NCBI RefSeq assembly: GCF_000224515.1
Contig: NZ_AGAF01000026.1
Span: 1-64,000 of the forward strand
Reading direction: 5' to 3'
DNA from: Desulfosporosinus sp. OT
Lineage (GTDB): Bacteria; Bacillota; Desulfitobacteriia; Desulfitobacteriales; Desulfitobacteriaceae
Length of the DNA: 64,000 bases
The position numbers and the translations under genes were made by a program. The notes beneath the pieces were generated by a model. The model did not search any database and had not been told where the DNA came from. It saw only the letters and a program-made list of their open reading frames with translations. Below, piece by piece: positions 62,562 to 64,000 of the stretch. The number at the start of each line of letters is the position of its first letter. Within the stretch, counting starts at the first letter, position 1.

Positions 62562-63911
62562 TTACCCTTGTATACCGGCACTATCTTTAAGATCGTCCAA
62601 GTCTCCCGCACCTTTGCCGCCATTAAAGAAAGCATTGAGCAGAATAGCAGTGATTGAACCTAGGGTTATCCCACTATGCAAGATGGTCTGACTCCAATTT
62701 GGAAACAATTTAAAGAAATCTGGCGCTACCACAGGAATTAGGCCGATTCCGATACTGATAGCCACAATGAAAATGTTGTTAACGTTTTTCTCGTAATCGA
62801 CTTTAGCGAGAGTCTTAATCCCGCTGGCAGCCACAATTCCGAACATAGCAATTCCAGCACCACCGAGCACCGCATTAGGCAAGGAGGCAATAATGGTAGC
62901 TAGCTTAGGGAATAAGCCCATGACAACCAAAATTGCGCCCGAAACTGCGACAACGAAACGACTCTTTACACCCGTTAACCCTATCAGACCAACGTTTTGA
63001 GCAAACGCTGTGTAAGGGAACGCATTAAAGATACCACCGAGCGTGGTCGCTATGCCATCCGCTCTTAAACCTGCCGTAAGTTCTTTTTCGCCGATCTTTT
63101 TATCAACCATCTCACCGATGGCCAGGAAGTCTCCAGTCGACTCAACCATAACAACCAACATAACTAGAATCATGGAGATAATGGCGCCGAGGTCAAACGT
63201 AGGATACCCGAAATGAAAAGGCATATCAATGCCTAACCAAGGCGCTGAGGCAACACCCGAAAAGTTAACAATGCCTAGGGGTATGGCAATAATGAGTCCG
63301 ACAATTAAACCGATCAAGACGCCGATGTGAGCAATAAAACCTTTGAAAAATTTATTGACCATCAGTATGGTTAAAAGCACAATAACAGCAACGGCTATAA
63401 ATGTTAACGAGCCATATTGTTTGTTTCCCACACCGCCTGCCGCCCAGTTCACACCAACGGGCAGGAGAGAAACCCCGATGATTGTAATGATACTCCCCGT
63501 AACAATAGGCGGAAAAAAACGAATCATCTTACTAAAAAACGGTGCTAAAAGAAACGTAAATAAACCCGCAACCATGACTGACCCGAAGATCAAATCCATG
63601 CCGCCACTTTGGGCCATGAGAATCATAGGAGTTACAGCAGCAAAGGTGACCCCTTGGATAACCGGAATTTTAATCCCAATCTTCCAGATCCCTAAGGTTT
63701 GAAGGAGGGTAGCTATACCACAGGTAAACAAATCAGCATTAATTAAATAAGCGGTCTGTGCTTGGGTTAAACCGGCAGCTCCTGCAATAATTAAAGGTAC
63801 AGCAACTGCTCCAGCATACATTGCCAAGACGTGTTGTAATCCATAAAGAAAAAGTTTCCCGGCAGGCAGCATCTCATCAACAGGTGCAACAGCGTTTTTT
63901 GTATTAGCCAT
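62562..63911 (-). CDS. Xanthine/uracil permease family (NCS2) transporter
   Basis: About 449 aa with 12-14 membrane helices. The NCS2 features include GLQHVLAMYAGAVAVPLI (TM1), QGVTFAAVTPMI, ESTGDFLAIGEM (the conserved ESxGD-like motif) and FPYTAFAQNVGLIGLTGVKSR. The pattern is that of xanthine/urate carriers. AAGGAGG 9 nt before ATG 63911 fixes the start; the frame opens at 63935. It supplies the purine for the SsnA/XDH pathway. Its promoter lies at the window edge. Confidence 0.93.
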   Translation of the reverse strand: MANTKNAVAPVDEMLPAGKLFLYGLQHVLAMYAGAVAVPLIIAGAAGLTQAQTAYLINADLFTCGIATLLQTLGIWKIGIKIPVIQGVTFAAVTPMILMAQSGGMDLIFGSVMVAGLFTFLLAPFFSKMIRFFPPIVTGSIITIIGVSLLPVGVNWAAGGVGNKQYGSLTFIAVAVIVLLTILMVNKFFKGFIAHIGVLIGLIVGLIIAIPLGIVNFSGVASAPWLGIDMPFHFGYPTFDLGAIISMILVMLVVMVESTGDFLAIGEMVDKKIGEKELTAGLRADGIATTLGGIFNAFPYTAFAQNVGLIGLTGVKSRFVVAVSGAILVVMGLFPKLATIIASLPNAVLGGAGIAMFGIVAASGIKTLAKVDYEKNVNNIFIVAISIGIGLIPVVAPDFFKLFPNWSQTILHSGITLGSITAILLNAFFNGGKGAGDLDDLKDSAGIQG

Positions 63912-64000
63912 TATTACTTTCCTCCTTATTATCACTACGGTAAGATCAAACTGAGGCTTGGACCACCCCCTTATTAATCATCGTCCTCAAAAGAGGTCCT

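Noticed and set aside
1..64000. CRISPR arrays, tRNA and rRNA genes
   Set aside because: No regularly spaced repeats and no cloverleaf or rRNA-like sequence were seen. A GGGTTCGAT near 30167 belongs to a terminator stem, not to a tRNA.

Overview
The window comes from an anaerobic, low-to-mid GC Firmicute. Gene content (2-hydroxyacyl-CoA dehydratase-type activase, selenium-linked molybdenum hydroxylase genes, sigma-54 control, an NSS transporter, many TTG/GTG starts behind strong AGGAGG sites) suggests a Clostridia member close to Desulfosporosinus/Desulfitobacterium. The taxon is an inference; no rRNA marker is present.

Layout. 0-7 kb (+): an orphan NarL-type response regulator, a membrane-anchored protein of unknown function, and a TetR/rifampin-phosphotransferase-like pair with a perfect palindromic operator. 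7-12.4 kb (-): a small membrane peptide, then a TetR-HlyD-ABC ATPase-two ABC-2 permease export operon. 12.5-13.7 kb: gene debris. 13.7-21.5 kb (-): a compact lipid operon (PlsC, 2-hydroxyacyl-CoA dehydratase-type activase, two DUF2229-type Fe-S proteins, CdsA, an MFS-like protein, PssA, an Fe-S aldo/keto reductase). It looks like a plasmalogen-forming module with the reductive enzyme split into three genes. 21.5-24.4 kb (-): a DUF2442 protein and a MalT-like regulator. 24.7-34 kb: a truncated yyaL copy, a UroD/MtaA-family protein, a MetQ-MetI-MetN importer (metN frameshifted), a DUF4405 membrane protein, and a nearly intact yyaL interrupted at the same codon as the truncated copy. 34-36.6 kb: an HD-GYP protein and an NSS transporter.

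36.7-64 kb is mostly one purine/urate catabolic island on the minus strand, equivalent in content to the E. coli ygeVWXYZ-yqeABC-mocA-ssnA-xdh region. It holds a purine-riboswitch-controlled amidohydrolase, YqeB, MocA, YqeC, a fused Se-type xanthine dehydrogenase, hydantoinase, carbamate kinase, YgeW, YgeY, a sigma-54 activator, YgeX, SsnA, a PreA-like Fe-S oxidoreductase, a xanthine/uracil permease and two more PLP enzymes. Sigma-54 promoters lie ahead of ygeY and ygeX, and two matching palindromes lie upstream of the ygeY promoter. The working model is: purine uptake, hydroxylation, ring reduction and opening, diaminopropionate cleavage, and carbamoyl transfer to ATP by carbamate kinase. A ketopantoate reductase-like gene and a GGDEF/HD-GYP protein interrupt the island.

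The most unusual signals are: (a) two unrelated genes whose Shine-Dalgarno is joined to the start codon by a hairpin with compensatory changes and identical 7-nt spacing; (b) stop-containing insertions at the same codon in two diverged yyaL copies; (c) the split plasmalogen-like operon; (d) a dispersed intergenic hairpin repeat with covarying stem; (e) the sigma-54 control elements of the purine island.
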